From positions 173,673,624 to 173,737,623 of the forward strand of contig CM057461.1 of assembly GCA_030035585.1 (NCBI GenBank): a stretch of DNA of 64,000 nt, read 5' to 3'. The notes beneath the pieces were generated by a model. The model did not search any database, was not told where the DNA came from, and saw only the letters and a program-made list of their open reading frames with translations. The stretch's first letter is position 1. Each line of letters starts with the position of its first letter. The translations under genes were made by a program, and so were the position numbers. The DNA comes from Dugong dugon. Lineage: Eukaryota > Chordata > Mammalia > Sirenia > Dugongidae. This document shows positions 55,744 through 64,000 of the stretch, one piece after another.

Positions 55744-56630
55744 GTGTTGTTAGGTGCTGTCGAGTCGGTTCCATGTACAACAACCCCATGTACAACAGAA
55801 TGAAACACTGCTTGTTCCCGTGCCATCCTCTCAATCCTTGCTTTGTTTGCACCCATTGTTGAAGCCACTGTGTCAATCCACCTCCTTGGGGGTCTTTCTC
55901 TTTTTCACTGACCGCCTACTTTACTAAGCATGATGTCCTTCTCCAGGGAATGGTCCCTCCTGATAACATGTCCCAAGTATGTAAGACGAAGTCTCACCAT
56001 CCTACCTTCTAAGTAGCATTCTGGCTGCATTTCTTCCAAGACAGATTTGTTCATTCTTCTGGTAGTCCATGCTATATTCAATATTCTTTGCCAGCAGCAT
56101 AATTCAAAGGCATCATTTCTTCTTTGGTCTTCCTTATTCATTGTCCAGCTTTCATATGCATATGAGGTGATTGAAAATACTATGCCTTGGGTCAAGCACA
56201 CCTTAGCCCTCAAAGTGACATCTTTGCTTTTGAACACTTCAAAGAGGTCTTTTGCAGCAGATTTGTCCAATGCAATACATCATTTGATTTCTTGACTGCT
56301 GCTTCCGTTGACACTGATTGCAGATCAAAGTAAAATGAAGTCCTTGACAACTTCAATAATGATGTTGCTTATTGGTCCAGTTGCGAGAATTTTTGTTTTC
56401 TTTTTGTTGAGATGTATTCTTGCACCATACTTATTCAATGTGTATACTGAGCAAACAATCCGAGAAGCTGGACTATGTAAAGAAGAAGGACAGAGCATCA
56501 GGATTGGGGGAAGACTCATTAACAACCTGCAGTATGCAGATGATACAACCATGCTTGCTAAAAGAGAAGAAGACTCGAAGCACTTACTGATGAATATCAA
56601 AGACTACAGCCTTCAGCATGGATTACATAC
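55743..56630 (-). mobile_element. RTE-clade LINE with 5' inversion
   Basis: The sense part (minus strand) occupies 55,743-56,413, from the 3' end to the ctcaacaaaaagaaaacaaa point of the RT region. From 56,414 to 56,630 the sequence flips to the plus strand and contains the RT segment immediately upstream, including the catalytic codons (YADD, 56,533-56,544), ending cagcatggattacatac. The two parts are adjacent in the intact element, which is the expected product of twin priming. Confidence 0.9.
55905..56270 (-). pseudogene. RTE reverse transcriptase C-terminal fragment
   Basis: A 121-codon frame running KSAAKDLFEVFKSKDVTLRA, YAYESWTMNKEDQRRNDAFE, then TRRMNKSVLEEMQPE and LTYLGHVIRRDHSLEKDIML. 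This is the C-terminal segment after the RT domain. It keeps open frame longer than the other copies, but the rest of the protein is absent or inverted. Confidence 0.88.
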
Positions 56631-56767
56631 AAAGATACATTTTTTAAAAATAGTTGAATGCTATGAATTGAAAGTTAAATTTTCATATGCACTGTTTTAT
56701 GTTTCAAGTATCAGAGAGCCTGTAACTGAGACACTATTTGCGGTATGCAGAATAATAATCCCCTAAA

Positions 56768-56905
56768 GATGTCTTACTCATGGTGACCTCATCTGTTTCA
56801 GAGTAGAACAGCGCTCTATAAGGTTTTCAATGGCTGTGATCTTTCAGAAGTATATCACTCAGCCTTTCTTCCGAGCTGCGTCTGGATGGATTTCAAACCG
56901 CCCTG
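56768..56905 (-). mobile_element. AfroSINE fragment, variant form
   Basis: The phrases actcatggtgacctcatctg, gtagaacagcgctctataag and ggctgtgatctttcagaag correspond to the tail and middle of the variant AfroSINE; the head is lost. Confidence 0.65.
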
Positions 56906-57352
56906 ATCCCCAGAACTCATAAATATGTTGCCTTACATGGCAAATGGGACACTGCAGGCGTGACTAAGTTAAGAATACTGAGATGGGGAAACTATCCCGG
57001 ATTATCCAGATGCGCCTCATGTAATCACAAGGATTCTTATAGGAGGGAGGCAGATGCATCAGTTAGAGAAGGAGATGTGATGACAGAAGCATATTTCCAA
57101 GTTGTATGCCCTTGGAAGAAGGAAGTCATAAGCCAAGGAATGCAGGAGGCCTCTATAAGCAGGAAAAGGCAGGGACTGCGTTCTTCCCTAGAACTTCCAA
57201 AAGGAATGTGGCCCTGCCAACATCTTGATTTTAATCCTGTCAGATCCGTTTTTGGACTTCTGACAGCCAGAACTGTAAGATAATAAATTTGTACTGTTTT
57301 AAGCCACTAAATTTGTGGTTATTTGTTACAGAAGCAATAGAAAAACCAATGC
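56906..57352 (+). mobile_element. solo LTR, MaLR-like
   Basis: Order: ccttacatggcaaatgggac, gagatggggaaactatcccg, aggattcttataggag, ataagccaaggaatgcagga, ccctgccaacatcttgattt, agccagaactgtaagataat and ttgtggttatttgttacaga followed by agcaatagaaaaaccaatgc. Non-coding. Confidence 0.75.
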
Positions 57353-57566
57353 ACTCCTCCCTCATAGGGTATCACTCCAAGAACTTAAAGAGAATAACTT
57401 CATATTGTAGTAGAATGCAGTGCTCAGAGAAGAATGAACCTCAGTAAGAAAGCTGAACTTTAAAAGACACTGACAGGTGAATCGGATGCTGTAGAACATT
57501 TCTTAAAGTTAGTGCAAACGAGGCTTTGAATTAAAAAAAAAAGTTTAAAGAGAGAATGCCCTCCTA

Positions 57567-57781
57567 CAAAGGTCCCTAGGTGGTGCAAACAGTTTGCAGT
57601 TGACTACTAACCTAAATGTTGGCAGTTCAAACCCACCCAGCAGTGCCATGGAAGAAAGGCCTGGTGATCTGTTTCCATAAAGATTACAGCCAAAATAACC
57701 CTATGCAGCAGTTCTACTCTGTAACACATGGGGTCACCATAAGGCAGAATTGACTCGCTAGCAACAGGTTTGTTTTTTGTT
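57567..57781 (+). mobile_element. AfroSINE, long variant form
   Basis: Head ggtccctaggtggtgcaaac, then cagttcaaacccacccagca, gaaaggcctggtgatctgtt and the tail gctagcaacaggtttgttttt. Confidence 0.88.
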
Positions 57782-58504
57782 TGGCACCCCTAGATATTAT
57801 TTCTAGAATACTTTCAAAATTTGAATATAGGTCATATTAATAAAATCTTTATATTATTTTTAGTTTTATCTCTGATGTGAGCTGAAGTCTCTTTAATTTC
57901 AAATATCACAAGGAGTACATTAAACAATGGGAAGCAAAGTTCTTCAGACTCAGGAACAGCAGAATTCTCAGTTGCCTCTTTGTTCCTTTCTTCAGTCTTT
58001 ACAGAATTTCATGGCTATGTATTGATTAATGACCCAGGAACACACTGACACGTCCACACAGCAACTGTCAGGGTTTGTAGAGTCCTGTCTTAAATTTCAA
58101 TAAGTCCACCAAATGTGCTATGTGTCAGAATTATCTGAGGAACTTTACAGAAACATAATGCTAGAACCATAGTTCATTCTGATTGATTAGTATTCTTTTG
58201 TTAATTGAGCCCAGAAATCTGGATTTCTTTAAGAACCATTATTTTTCCCACAGCCAAACCCAGTTTAACAAGCGTGGTTTATAAACTCTCAACATTTTTG
58301 AGCATCTACCATACCTCAGTCATTATTCTAGGCATTCAAAGAGGAAAGCAGAGCAAGAACAACTAACCATAGTAAAGGTGGGAATGAATAAATGCTACAC
58401 AAAAAAACTACCTTGTGGCATCAGTGAAGATCTAACATTCACTAATTCTCATGCGCAAAGTCAGAGACAGCTCCTTAGAGAAGATTCAAATTAAGCCAAG
58501 TCTG
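57782..58504. other. unique DNA
   Basis: A weak hAT-MITE-like trace (tgtgtcagaattatctgagg, then agcccagaaatctggatttc) lies near 58,120-58,265. No coding signal. Confidence 0.4.
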
Positions 58505-59060
58505 TTACATTGAGAGGCAATATGCCTCAGGCTCAGAAACCACATAACCTTGGATGTTAATTTACAAATCCCACTTTGATGCCTTCACTTTGTTGAGATT
58601 CAGTTTCTCATAAGTAAAATGGGGACAAATGAGATAATGCATTAATTGTTGTTATATGCTGTCAAGTCGGTTCCGACTCATAGCGACACCATGCACAACA
58701 GAACGAAACACTGCCCGGTCCTGCGCCATCCTCACAATCGTTGTTATGCTTGAGCCCCTTGTTGCAGCCACTGTGTCAATCCATCTCGTTGAGGGTCCTC
58801 TTCTTTTTCAGTGACCTTCTAGTTTACCAAGCATGATGTCTTTCTCCAGGGACTGGTTGCTCCTGATAACATGTCCAAAATACGTGAGATGAAGTCCCAC
58901 CGTCCTCGCTTCCAAGGAGTACTCTGGCTAAATTTCTTCCAAGACAGATTTGTTCGTTCTTCTGGCAGTCCATGGTATATATGCATTAATTAGTGTATGT
59001 AAAATCCTTTGTTTAATGTCTGACAAGTCTAAGTGTTCAGCAAATATTTGTGGATGATGA
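58505..59060 (+). mobile_element. MIR SINE interrupted by an RTE fragment
   Basis: Left arm 58,505-58,647 has gattcagtttctcataagta and aaaatggggacaaatgagat. Right arm 58,981-59,060 continues with gcattaattagtgtatgtaa and cagcaaatatttgtggatga. Confidence 0.7.
58648..58980 (-). mobile_element. RTE-clade LINE, short 5'-truncated copy with TSD
   Basis: A 333-bp 3' end of RTE (left tgttatatgctgtcaagtcg, right cttctggcagtccatggtat). The flanks atgcattaatt (58,637-58,647 and 58,981-58,991) are identical. Little divergence from the consensus I recall suggests a fairly recent insertion. Confidence 0.93.
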
Positions 59061-59799
59061 TGATAAGGAAGAGGGAGATAAGAATTTATTAAGGCTTCAC
59101 GAATGTATTCATGAAGATGATTTCTCCTCCATCTCTGCCTTTACCTCCAACAATTTCCTTCTCGACTACACACACCCACTCACAGAACTTACAGACATGT
59201 TAATGAAACACTTACATTAGGGACTAACAATAAAAATTAATATAAAAACAGACGTAGTTCCTGCTGCCTAGGAATTTATAGTCTAATGGGGAGACACACA
59301 AATAAAAGTCAGTTTGCAGGAGTGTTCAGTGTGATGAAAGAGATTTATCTGGTACTATGAAACTTGTGATGGGAAATGAGAGTCAGCTGGGGAGGCCAGG
59401 AATGATCTCTTAGAAAACTGACAGTGAGCTAAAATACTGAGAATGAGTGTAAGTATCTGGGTGAAGAGAGGAAAGAAAAGCACTCCACTGAGAAAGAACA
59501 GAATATACAAGGGCCAGGTGCGGCATGAGGGGAATTCCTGTCAGAGAAGGATAGGTTTTTGGCCAATGAAGAAAAGAAGAAAGCATAGAAAAGTTCAAGA
59601 TAATGCTGGAAAGTAAATAAATCTAGGACCACAAAGGCCTGTTGAGATTACGTTAGGGATTTTGGCCTTTCTCCTAAGATCAATGAAGAGTTATTGAAGA
59701 GGTTCAAGAAGATAACTGTAACAATTAGATTTGCATTTAGAAACTGTAAACTGGTAGTGGCAGAAGTCCTCTAACATTGGGGGAGAGAGGAACAAGACC

Positions 59800-60445
59800 A
59801 GCCCAAAGCTGATTCCTATGAGGTGGAGGTCAGACACACCTCCAACCTCCAACCTTTTTACCAATTTTGACAACGGCCTGGTCTTAACTCTGCTTGGGCA
59901 AGTGTCACAATTCTTTAGCTCACCAATAAGTGCCTGAAGGCACACCCTCTCCATCAGGAAGCCTCCTGCCCAAAGGCGCTTGGCTCTCTCACTCTTTGGG
60001 TTGGCAAGCCCACTGCACCTACCTGTTGTCCCTTGCTGCTGTCCCTCGCCACTTCAGTTCCTGGCCACTACTGTCCCATGCTGTTGCTGTCCCATGCTGC
60101 TACCACATCCAGTATTACAGCTCTGTGTCTCCTGGGCCTAGGATGTTCTCAACACAGGGACCCTGGGTCCAAAGGACGTGATCCGTTCCTGGCTGCTCTT
60201 CTTGATGGTAGTGAAGTCTCCCTCAACCTCTGTAGGCTCACCCTTTATAAACCTAGCAGGATTGCAAAACTGAACAATCCTTTTGGTGGGCCACAGGCAC
60301 CTTATATGCACAATAAGGTGCAATCCTGGCCAGAGTTTTATATACCTTATTTGCATAGTCCCACCTAATCATTTTCTGGGAGTTACAAGACCATGGCCAG
60401 AAAAGCCACATAAAAAGAGAAATCCATTGTCTCACAGAAACTATT
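59800..60445. mobile_element. LTR-type element, same family as at 19.86 kb
   Basis: The left edge gctgattcctatgaggtgg and the right block cttatttgcatagtcccacc, atggccagaaaagccacata match the edges of the 19.86-20.69 kb element. The piece cacaattctttagctcacca followed by ataagtgcctgaagg also occurs inside the LTR element at 24.8 kb. Short overlapping frames are not gene-like. Confidence 0.6.
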
Positions 60446-60603
60446 ACTTTGTCTGTATGTAGTATGTAGAACAGATTAAAAGGTACCAGAGTAGAGGCTG
60501 GGAGACCCGTTAAGAGACTGTTGTGGTCCTGTGACAGATGATGGTAATTTAGTCTCAGAGTGGGAATGGTGATACAAGGATGTAGAAAAATAAACAGATA
60601 ATA

Positions 60604-60650
60604 TATACACACAAACACACACATTCATATATACACACGCACGTACATAA
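60604..60650. repeat. imperfect (CA)/(TA) microsatellite
   Basis: About 45 bases of TATA and CACA units with interruptions. Confidence 0.85.
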
Positions 60651-61000
60651 TCTTGCAACTGGACTTGATGATGGAAAAAGAGGTGTTAAGAATATAGCAC
60701 TTTACTGATTGGGAAGTACGACTTCAATTTTGCATATGATGCTTTCAGGTGTGTTTCAGACATCACCTTGAGCAGTTCAATACAACAGTTCAGTGCTTGG
60801 AAGAAAAGTCTAAGCAGGAGTAACGTAAGAATAATCTGGTAGCAGTTGAAAGGACGGGCAGGGATGGGATCACCTAGTGAAAAGTTACAGAATGAGAAGG
60901 GTGGAAGACCTAGGAATGGACCTTGTGGAAGCCCTATTACAAGTGAGGGATAATGAATTTACAGTGGAATCAATCTGACCTGGCTCCAGTGGTAACTAGC

Positions 61001-61736
61001 TACAGGTATAAATATGGAAAAAGCGGATCACTGGGTCCACTCATAGATGTGCTTTCGTTCCACACGAGTTAAAAAAAAATAAAGTATTAAGAGAGTTTAC
61101 AATACCGGCAAAGAGTGTTCTTAAAATGCTGACTGTGAAATCTAAGACAAATGAGGGGGAACAAAGTGAGAAAAGAGTGTGCTCTTGAGAGGAAAGTAGA
61201 CGCCCCAATGATGACTTGACTTTTATCTAATGCATCCACAGCGCCCTGAATATCTTGCACATCTTCCAAAGCTCATTTTTGATTGGCCAGTTGCTTTGCC
61301 TATGATTAGAGAATAACTTGGTAATGGAGAGAATTTTAAAGGTCAATTTAGAAGAGTCTGGAGGATTCTGAGATAACTATTATAAATGGTTTTGACATCT
61401 TCATACTGAGGCATTAAAGCATTGACTTGCTAGCACAAATATAGTAGACTGTATCTTCAATGTCATTTCTGTAGAGAAATTCTATATGCTTTCCTTATGT
61501 TTCTAGCTTCTAAAAAAAAAGTTTAGGTAACAGCAAGGCTAGACACTCGGAGCCAGAGTTTTTTGTTGTTGTTGTTGTTTGTTTTTTAATACAACCACTT
61601 CAATTTACTGATTTAAACTGGAAGTAAAAAAAAAAGGGTGGAGAAAATGTAAACAGCCTGTGACAGAAATCGAAAAATTCAGAAATAATGTTGTAACATA
61701 GACGGTCTCTGTGAACATCGCAAAGACGGTTTTAAA
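61001..61736. other. unique DNA with a (GTT)n run
   Basis: A tgttgttgttgttgtttg run lies at 61,564-61,581. No exon or known repeat recognised otherwise. Confidence 0.45.
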
Positions 61737-61953
61737 GTGCAGTCATGAAGCGCTGGGCTGCTAACTGAAAAGTCAGAAGTTTGAACCCACCAGCCAATCT
61801 GCGGAGAAAGATGTGACAATCTGTTTCCTTGAAGATTTCAGCCTTAGAAACCCTATGGGGCAGTTCTACTCCGTCTTATAGGGCTGCTACGGCTATGAGT
61901 CGGAACCAAGTCATAACGACGTCAACGCGGAAGCAAACGGATTTGTTTTTGGT
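61737..61953 (+). mobile_element. AfroSINE, long form
   Basis: A damaged head, then gctgggctgctaactgaaaa, ggagaaagatgtgacaatct, ggggcagttctactccgtct and a tail aacggatttgtttttgg. It contains CpG sites that most other copies have lost. Confidence 0.85.
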
Positions 61954-62370
61954 AACCAACCTTATGGACTAAAATGGCTAAATTATTTGTAAATAGTAGT
62001 GTCATGTAGACATGGGATCAAACAGGAAAATGCCCAGTAATACTGAAGAGCCTGAAGGTGTAAATGCAGAAAAAGGACGTCTCTTAAATGAAAATAGTTG
62101 AGGAAAATCTCTTCGAACTGATAGTAAGAAATAAACGGACTGCAGCAGGTTTCGTTACATACTTTGGAGCCTAAATGATCGTATTATCCAACAATAATAA
62201 TAATAAATAATTTAAATAAAAATAAACCCTATAGACATAGAATATGCTGGCTTAGTGTAAATGGATATTTTGGTCACTTAAACTGATCAGTTCATCTGTG
62301 CTAAGAACATAACACTCGATTTTGCGTTTCTCATTCTCACTGATGCTTTTATGAACAGTAAATGAATTTT
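61954..62370. other. unique AT-rich DNA
   Basis: It contains an (AAT)n-rich patch at 62,190-62,224. Nothing else was recognised. Confidence 0.45.
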
Positions 62371-62567
62371 TGTTATTTGCCATCGAGTTGATTCTGACTC
62401 ATGGGACCCCATGTATACATAGTAAAACCACACCTTAGAGTTTTAAGGCTGTAACCTTTCAGAAGCAGATCGCCAGGCCTATCTTCCCAGGAGCCTCTGG
62501 GTGAGTTCAAACAGCCAGCCTTTCAGCTAATAGTAGGGGTGCTTAATCTTTTGTGCCACCCAGGGAC
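62371..62567 (-). mobile_element. AfroSINE variant form
   Basis: Blocks gttatttgccatcgagttga, ttcagaagcagatcgccagg, ggagcctctgggtgagttc and the head complement ttgtgccacccagggac. Same subgroup as the copies at 50.4 and 63.3 kb. Confidence 0.87.
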
Positions 62568-63336
62568 AAATATCAGTATATTGGCTTTGGTAGCAGAAGA
62601 AAACTTTGCAAAAAATTATACAGTGGTATTTTACATTAGTATCATTATATGTTTTAATTCAAAAATCACTTCCAACCGTTCATTTAATCTGATCCATGAA
62701 TCAAAGTAAAACCTCTTGAAGTTCATTTGTTTGAATATCAAATATCCAATATTATTGTGAACACTATTATAAATTCAGTTAATAAGTTTAGCATAAAGAT
62801 GAAACTATTTGTGTTTATGATGATAATAAGAATACATATTTTGGCAGATCAAAATGTCCTGGTAAAAAACAGTGCTGTTATTACATTAAGAAAGCCCTAG
62901 AGCAAGATTGTTCTTAGAATTGGTTATGATGTGAACCTAATTCATAGCTGCATCCAAACAAGCTTTGATCCTGTTTTAAAATAGAAGCTGTAACTCAAAT
63001 ATTTTTCATCTCAAAGTGGAATAACTAAACTGCAAAATAGCTGTGATGAAGCCAACGATGAGTACAAAATAAGAAGTCAGTACTTTCTTTTTGCTGTCCA
63101 TCAGCCATCAGCTTTTAGGACTATCTGAATGCCCTATGTGATCTACAGCGGTTTTGACTTCTTGCAAATCAGTTCTCTAAATTTTGGTTTTGTTTTTTTT
63201 TTTTAATCAAGTATTCAATGAATGGAGTAACATAAAATGTCAGCTTCTGAAAATCTCAGTGTATTACAAAGCTTAATGGATAAAATTCATTGAAATTTGA
63301 CTCTAAAATAGCGAGGGAAGAACTGAAGAAATTAAA
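62568..63336. other. unique AT-rich DNA
   Basis: Nothing recognised; a T run lies at 63,192-63,204. Confidence 0.45.
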
Positions 63337-63531
63337 TTGTTGTTTTTGTCGAGTTGATTCCAATTCATGGTGACCCCATGTGTGCAGATTAGAACTGTTC
63401 CGTAGAGTTTTTGAAACTGTGACCTTTCAGAAGCAGATCACCAGGCACATTTTTCGAGGTGCCTCTGGATAAGTTTGAACTGGTAGCCTTTCAGCTAGTA
63501 GTCCAGTGCTTACCTTTTTGCCCCACTTAGC
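63337..63531 (-). mobile_element. AfroSINE variant form
   Basis: Blocks tgtttttgtcgagttgattc, ttcagaagcagatcaccagg and gaggtgcctctggataagtt, then a decayed head. Confidence 0.85.
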
Positions 63532-64000
63532 TCAAATAAGGTAGAATATTTAATTTTGAAATCAGGCTTTGGAATATCTGGACATGTTGAAAGAATATTT
63601 TGGTGATAAGCCTATGTTTCATCGGATAAATTTATATTTTGTAGCAGAGTAACATGAAGTTGAGACCTGTGACTTTGTAACTTCTAAATTTAGAGAAATT
63701 TTCAAATAATCATTAATAGAATTAACTTATTTCACTAATTTTGTCTTGTAAAAATATTCTTAAAGAAAATTACTCCACGGTTTATGTGGAAATTATTTGG
63801 ATTGTAATATTTACACACTTTAATATGGAAACAATCCTAGATTTTCTCTACAGGTGCCTCTTTTACTCTAGAGAAATTATTTTTTAAATGAAAATATTAT
63901 GACCTACATAAAAGAGTCAATTAAAAATGTAAATAATCTCAAATTTATGAATAAGAATATGCTACTTTGAAAGATGCAGGCAATTATATGATAAAAATAA
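63532..64000. other. unique AT-rich DNA to window end
   Basis: Nothing recognised. Confidence 0.45.

Larger units (their letters stand above)
59240..61000. mobile_element. ancient mammalian repeat split by an LTR element, family uncertain
   Basis: Left part (59,240-59,799) and right part (60,446-61,000) share the style of a common old repeat: attttggcctttctcctaag, tggagacccgttaagagact, ctgtgacagatgatggtaat and ggacttgatgatgg. I cannot name the family. The right part includes a CA/TA-rich patch at 60,604-60,650. Confidence 0.35.

Noticed and set aside
56308-56766. 152-codon plus-strand frame containing the YADD box
   Set aside because: It starts in the antisense part of the RTE copy, crosses the inversion junction at 56,414 and runs into unique DNA, so it is a chimera of fragments, not an RT gene.
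59930-60368. Two overlapping plus-strand frames (83 and 111 codons)
   Set aside because: Both lie within the LTR-type element and share sequence with non-coding parts of the element at 24-25 kb.
1-64000. CRISPR array, bacterial operon, phage or plasmid features
   Set aside because: Repeat content, base composition and absence of long frames all indicate a mammalian nuclear genome; regularly spaced identical short repeats were not seen.

Overview
This window reads as ordinary non-coding nuclear DNA from an afrotherian mammal, most probably an elephant or close relative. The diagnosis rests on repeats. At least 25 copies of a tRNA-headed SINE of the AfroSINE type are scattered on both strands. 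Seven fragments of an RTE-clade LINE (the type known from elephant as RTE1) are present, and their 3' terminus is shared with one class of the SINEs. An L1 with a 3' UTR of a kind I recognise from elephant DNA is also present. The background is AT-rich and holds older mammal-wide repeats: MIR, L2, MaLR/MLT1 LTRs, hAT-Charlie and Tigger-type MITEs. I found no convincing host protein-coding gene, no structural RNA gene and no CRISPR array. The window could be intergenic or lie inside a very large intron.

Layout. 1-9.1 kb: MER5-like remnant at the left edge, an MLT1 LTR, several AfroSINEs, an RTE 3' half (3.6-4.6 kb), an unexplained duplicated ~65 bp motif (7.9-8.15 kb), and adjacent MER5- and MER20-like MITEs (8.75-9.1 kb). 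9.1-19.8 kb: mostly unique AT-rich DNA with AfroSINEs, MIRs and L2 3' ends. 19.8-27.3 kb: an LTR element, then an RTE split by a ~2 kb MaLR-like LTR element, then a tandem AfroSINE pair lodged in a MIR. 27.3-36.8 kb: a complete Tigger-type MITE, one candidate terminal exon (29.36-29.57 kb, minus strand), and two RTE copies; the one at 34.1-35.8 kb is internally deleted and has perfect target-site duplications. 36.8-43.1 kb: unique DNA followed by a heavily rearranged L1 complex. 43.1-64 kb: long unique AT-rich stretches with AfroSINEs, two MaLR LTRs, a probable retroviral-type LTR, a 5'-inverted RTE copy, a short RTE insertion splitting a MIR, and an LTR element splitting an older repeat.

The elements interact through parasitism rather than an operon-like design. 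From established knowledge of LINE/SINE pairs, the RTE endonuclease/reverse transcriptase is the likely mobiliser of SINEs that copy its 3' end. All RTE and L1 reading frames seen here are broken, so nothing in this window is likely to be autonomously active. The most useful observations are insertion-mechanism footprints (5' inversion, serial same-site SINE insertion, nested elements), the 7.9 kb unknown repeat, and the one exon-like ORF. I do not see strong evidence for a new biological system.
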